From positions 1 to 14,492 of the forward strand of contig JBEKPZ010000189.1 of NCBI GenBank assembly GCA_049520215.1: a stretch of 14,492 nt of DNA, written 5' to 3'. Both the position numbers and the translations under genes were made by a program. The notes under the pieces are model-generated. The model was not told where the DNA came from. It searched no databases and saw only the letters and a program-made list of their open reading frames with translations. Below are positions 11,994 through 14,492 of the stretch, piece after piece. Origin of the DNA: Bog-159 sp049520215. Lineage in GTDB: Bacteria; Acidobacteriota; Terriglobia; Bryobacterales; Bryobacteraceae. Positions within the stretch are counted from its first letter, which is position 1. Each line of letters begins with the position of its first letter.

Positions 11994-14046
11994 AGCCATC
12001 TACTACGAATAGCTCGGACAGGTCGCGCATGAAGGAGTAGACGATGGTGTGTTCGTCCACAGACAGCACCGCCGGCCAGATTTCGCTGACGCCAGCCAGA
12101 TCGAGCGGGCCAATCTCCTTCCAGGGCGCGTATTTTCCCGTTTCCACGTCCACACGAAAGAGCTTAGCCGGGACCGAATCTGCCTGGACCAGGAGGCTCT
12201 TACCCGAGTGGCTCCAGCGCAGGACGATGGGCGTGAAGCCGGTGGCGATTACCTTCGGTTCTCCTCCGTCCACGGGCACAACCACCAGCCTCTGTTCGCC
12301 ATCGACGCCGGCGATCTGCTTCCCGTCAGCGGAGATTGCGGGACGGAAGAAGTATACACTGGTGCCGAGAGGCGCCGGCGCGCTTCCATCGAGCGCTTGA
12401 ACAAACAAGCGCGAGGGACGGCCGGCAAGGCTGCCACCCACTAAGAGCCTGTCTCCACCGGGAAAGAATCGTACGAAATCATACTTCAATTTGTGTCCGG
12501 AAAGGGTGCGCGGCTCGCCCGGAGTCAGGGGCACCAGAGTTAAAGTGGTCTGATCTCTGTCCGGCTTGGTGACTACCCAGTTCCCATCCGGCGAGATGGC
12601 CATACCGAAACCTTCTCCCACGCGGATCGCGTTGGGAGCATTGGCCCGGCGGATATAAGCCGCGTGATGAGCCCCGCCACCTTCCCCCGACTCCTCGAAG
12701 AGCACCACGCGGCCGTCCGCCGAGATACCTTCGGCGGTCGTATAGTCGAACCAGGACAGGTCCTGTTCCTTGGCAGCACCGTCAACCAGACGGGTCATCA
12801 TGGCGTGCAACTGCTCTCGCGAAATCAGGACGCGTCCGGAAGCGGAGATGTCGCACAGCGTCAGAGTGCCGGGAAAGGCCGCAACCAAGCGCCGCTTGCC
12901 CGTAAGATCGACCGCATAGAGCGCGCGGGTCAGTCCCGACCGCGCGGCGGTGAACCAGACTTCGTGGCCTGCCGGTGCCCAAGCCAAACCGCGCGCGCTG
13001 GCCCATCCGGTCGATAAGGAGCGCGGCGCGCCTTTTGCATCGATGGCCATGATGTTCCCGCCATCGTCGCCTATAACGGGATGTTCGATGAATGCAACCT
13101 CTTTTCCGGAAGGCGAAACACGCACGTCCGTGAGCCAGCCCGAACCCTCGTACAAGCGCTTGCCGCGCGGATACTCAACGGTCTCGGGGAATGGCGCGTA
13201 ACGTATGACGGCCATCCTCGAACTGTCCGGCGCCCAGTCCGCCGTCCATATGCCCCGGTCGAGAGGCAGAGGAGCGCCGCCATTCATAGGCACACGCACC
13301 AGGCTCCGGACCCCCATGGGTCCGTCAGGAACCATCAGGGCCAGTTCGCCGGTATGCGCCACCGCCGCCAGGACCGCGCGCGGGAAACCGAGCGGCCGCG
13401 ATTCAGGACTGACGGTGTCTGCCAGGTACAACTCGCGGCCTCCGGGCACTACCCCGGCTTCGTAGATCACGCTCTGGCCGTCCGGTCCGAAGCGCGCACC
13501 GGAAATGGTGGTTTGCCGAAAGGTGACCTGGTGAAACGTGGGCTGCGGGGCGGTTTTTTGACGGACCAGAAGCAGGAGGCCCGCGCATACAGCCAGTCCA
13601 GCGGCCGCCGCAGCCAGCAGCCATCCCCGAGAGGATCGCCGCGCAACTTCGTCCGCCGGAGAGGACGGAGGCGCGGGCGGCACACCGTTCTCTTCCGCCG
13701 GCTGGAGGTGGCCTTCGCTGACCGAGGCGACGAACCGGTATCCGCTGCGAGCCATCGTTTCTACGTACCGGGGCCGGTCGGCGGAGTCTCCCAGAGCCAG
13801 CCGCAGGCGATTCACCGCGGTGTTCAGTCCGCTCTCGAAATCCACGAAGGTGTCGGCGGCCCACAGCCGGTCGCGCAACTCCTCGCGCGTCACCACGCCG
13901 CCCGGGCGATCCAAGAGAGCCTGGAGCAACTGCAATGGTTTGCCTTGGAGCCGGATCCTGGTTCCGTGCTTCCGTATTTCACCCGTGCCGGTTTCGAGCT
14001 CGAAGGCGCCAAACTGGAGCACACGTCCATTGCGCTCTTCCCGCAT
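11986..14046 (-). CDS. CadC/ToxR-like transmembrane regulator: winged helix, TM helix, beta-propeller
   Basis: 686 residues, ATG 14046 with GGAG about 9 nt upstream. Residues 9-106 are an OmpR/PhoB-type winged helix (FGAFELETGTGEIRKHG; LLDRPGGVVTREELRDRLW; YVETMARSGYRF, the typical wing end). Residues 107-140 are a Pro/Glu-rich linker. Residues 141-161 (WLLAAAAAGLAVCAGLLLLV) are a single transmembrane helix. The remainder, about 170-686, is a periplasmic TolB/PD40-type beta-propeller with repeated SPDG/ADG-type turns (RFGPDGQSVIYEA, WAPDSSRMAVI, ISPDGNWVVT, ISADGKQIAG). No receiver or kinase domain is present. Family logic suggests one-component signalling: the propeller senses a ligand or protein outside and the N-domain binds promoters from the membrane. 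It lies just upstream of, and in line with, the TonB receptor gene (170 bp gap), a likely target. Confidence 0.9.
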   Translation of the reverse strand: MREERNGRVLQFGAFELETGTGEIRKHGTRIRLQGKPLQLLQALLDRPGGVVTREELRDRLWAADTFVDFESGLNTAVNRLRLALGDSADRPRYVETMARSGYRFVASVSEGHLQPAEENGVPPAPPSSPADEVARRSSRGWLLAAAAAGLAVCAGLLLLVRQKTAPQPTFHQVTFRQTTISGARFGPDGQSVIYEAGVVPGGRELYLADTVSPESRPLGFPRAVLAAVAHTGELALMVPDGPMGVRSLVRVPMNGGAPLPLDRGIWTADWAPDSSRMAVIRYAPFPETVEYPRGKRLYEGSGWLTDVRVSPSGKEVAFIEHPVIGDDGGNIMAIDAKGAPRSLSTGWASARGLAWAPAGHEVWFTAARSGLTRALYAVDLTGKRRLVAAFPGTLTLCDISASGRVLISREQLHAMMTRLVDGAAKEQDLSWFDYTTAEGISADGRVVLFEESGEGGGAHHAAYIRRANAPNAIRVGEGFGMAISPDGNWVVTKPDRDQTTLTLVPLTPGEPRTLSGHKLKYDFVRFFPGGDRLLVGGSLAGRPSRLFVQALDGSAPAPLGTSVYFFRPAISADGKQIAGVDGEQRLVVVPVDGGEPKVIATGFTPIVLRWSHSGKSLLVQADSVPAKLFRVDVETGKYAPWKEIGPLDLAGVSEIWPAVLSVDEHTIVYSFMRDLSELFVVDGWR

Positions 14047-14375
14047 GTGTTCTCACTCCCTGCAGCGTTACACTTTCTATCCATCCTATGACAATTGACG
14101 GGCTTTCGCCACTCTCTCTATGTCCGAGAACTGTCCAATACAAGGTGAGCCTGAAGCCGTCGAGGGGAACCGGAAGGTGGGCTTCTCCACGGAAGCGCGG
14201 ATCGGATGCGGGCCGGTCGTCGTGTATGTACCTTCACGGCGCTCGATCCTGACAGTTGTGAAACCTGCGGAGGCTGGGCTGCGCGTGCCGTGAGGGGGCG
14301 ACTGCTGGGCCAAGAAGAAGTTCGCGCCGTCAATTGAAGGTCCGGCAATGGCCCGGTGCGGGTGCCACAGTTAGG
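14047..14375. other. intergenic region with weak promoter and one doubtful small ORF
   Basis: Upstream of the regulator gene a TTGTCA (14094-14089, minus strand) followed 18 nt later by TAACGC (14070-14065) is the best -35/-10 pair, with a poor -10. The rest holds no protein-like frame on the minus strand. A 57-codon plus-strand frame at 14120-14293 is listed separately. Confidence 0.4.
14120..14293 (+). CDS. doubtful small ORF, 57 residues
   Basis: It opens ATG with no ribosome binding site and reads MSENCPIQGEPEAVEGNRKV, then GFSTEARIGCGPVVVYVPS and further to VKPAEAGLRVP. Third positions are mostly G/C and the middle (GPVVVYVPSRRSILTVVKPA) looks like alternating beta strands, so it may be a genuine small protein or a leftover fragment of a larger gene. 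I do not recognise a family. It runs divergently from the regulator gene. Confidence 0.25.
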   Translation: MSENCPIQGEPEAVEGNRKVGFSTEARIGCGPVVVYVPSRRSILTVVKPAEAGLRVP

Positions 14376-14492
14376 CTATTCTAGCAGGGGCCGCACGCTA
14401 AAGCGGCGCCGGCGCAAGTCGTAAATATAGATGGAGTAGCCGATGCGGGCCGAGGGGCGAAGCGCGCGGAGCCAGGCGTGCTGCTGCGGATT
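14376..14492 (-). CDS. C-terminal end of a protein, possibly a membrane glycosyltransferase (runs off right edge)
   Basis: The last 38 codons are visible, ending in TAG at 14378-14376. The text is NPQQHAWLRALRPSARIGYS, then IYIYDLRRRRFSVRPLLE. The WLRALRPxARIGYSIYIYDL pattern resembles the tail of ArnT/PMT-like (GT39) glycosyltransferases of acidobacteria, where a soluble periplasmic end finishes with an 'ARxGYSIxxY' strand. With so little sequence this is only a suggestion. That the frame is coding is well supported by its composition and by the lack of a competing frame. Confidence 0.5.
   Translation of the reverse strand, partial: NPQQHAWLRALRPSARIGYSIYIYDLRRRRFSVRPLLE

Noticed and set aside
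13081..14091. 336-codon plus-strand frame antisense to the membrane regulator gene
   Set aside because: Shadow of the winged-helix/propeller gene, with no protein-like motifs.

Overview
This window looks like a chromosomal segment from an acidobacterium of the Solibacter/Bryobacter type. That is an inference from the high GC content, the large TonB receptor with an N-terminal carboxypeptidase-regulatory-like domain, the winged-helix/beta-propeller membrane regulator, and the loose promoters with many GTG/TTG starts. No 16S rRNA or other taxonomic marker is present.

Layout. At the left edge (1-173, minus strand) is the N-terminus of a GalU-like nucleotidyltransferase. A gene-free stretch of about 590 bp follows and ends in a near-perfect palindrome (712-734). 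Next is a minus-strand mazEF-type toxin-antitoxin pair (767-1354) with an intact antitoxin and a toxin broken by a one-base frameshift. From 1619 to 7243 runs a tightly packed plus-strand operon for aromatic amino acids: trpC-trpF-trpB-trpA-aroQ-aroF-tyrA. Every junction overlaps or directly abuts. It contains the late tryptophan steps, the entry enzyme of the shikimate pathway and the chorismate-to-prephenate-to-tyrosine branch. It lacks trpE/G/D and a prephenate dehydratase. Converging on its 3' end is a second toxin-antitoxin locus (7317-7847, minus strand, HigB/HigA-like). Its antitoxin is intact and its toxin has lost its middle.

Divergent from that locus is a small helix-turn-helix/coiled-coil protein gene (7972-8346). 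It ends in a hairpin shared with the convergent TonB-dependent receptor gene (8372-11815, minus strand). Upstream of the receptor, in the same direction, is a CadC/ToxR-like transmembrane regulator with a beta-propeller (11986-14046). The right edge carries the last 38 codons of another minus-strand gene, probably a membrane glycosyltransferase.

Most notable signals: (1) three copies of a short REP-like inverted repeat lie inside coding sequence of the trp operon, two in trpF and one at the trpB/trpA junction, where it is translated as part of TrpA; (2) the operon is flanked by two toxin-antitoxin loci, and in both the toxin is broken while the antitoxin and operator palindrome are intact; (3) several starts (mazE, trpC and the 7972 gene) have a TANNNT box 6-8 nt upstream and no Shine-Dalgarno, suggesting leaderless transcripts.
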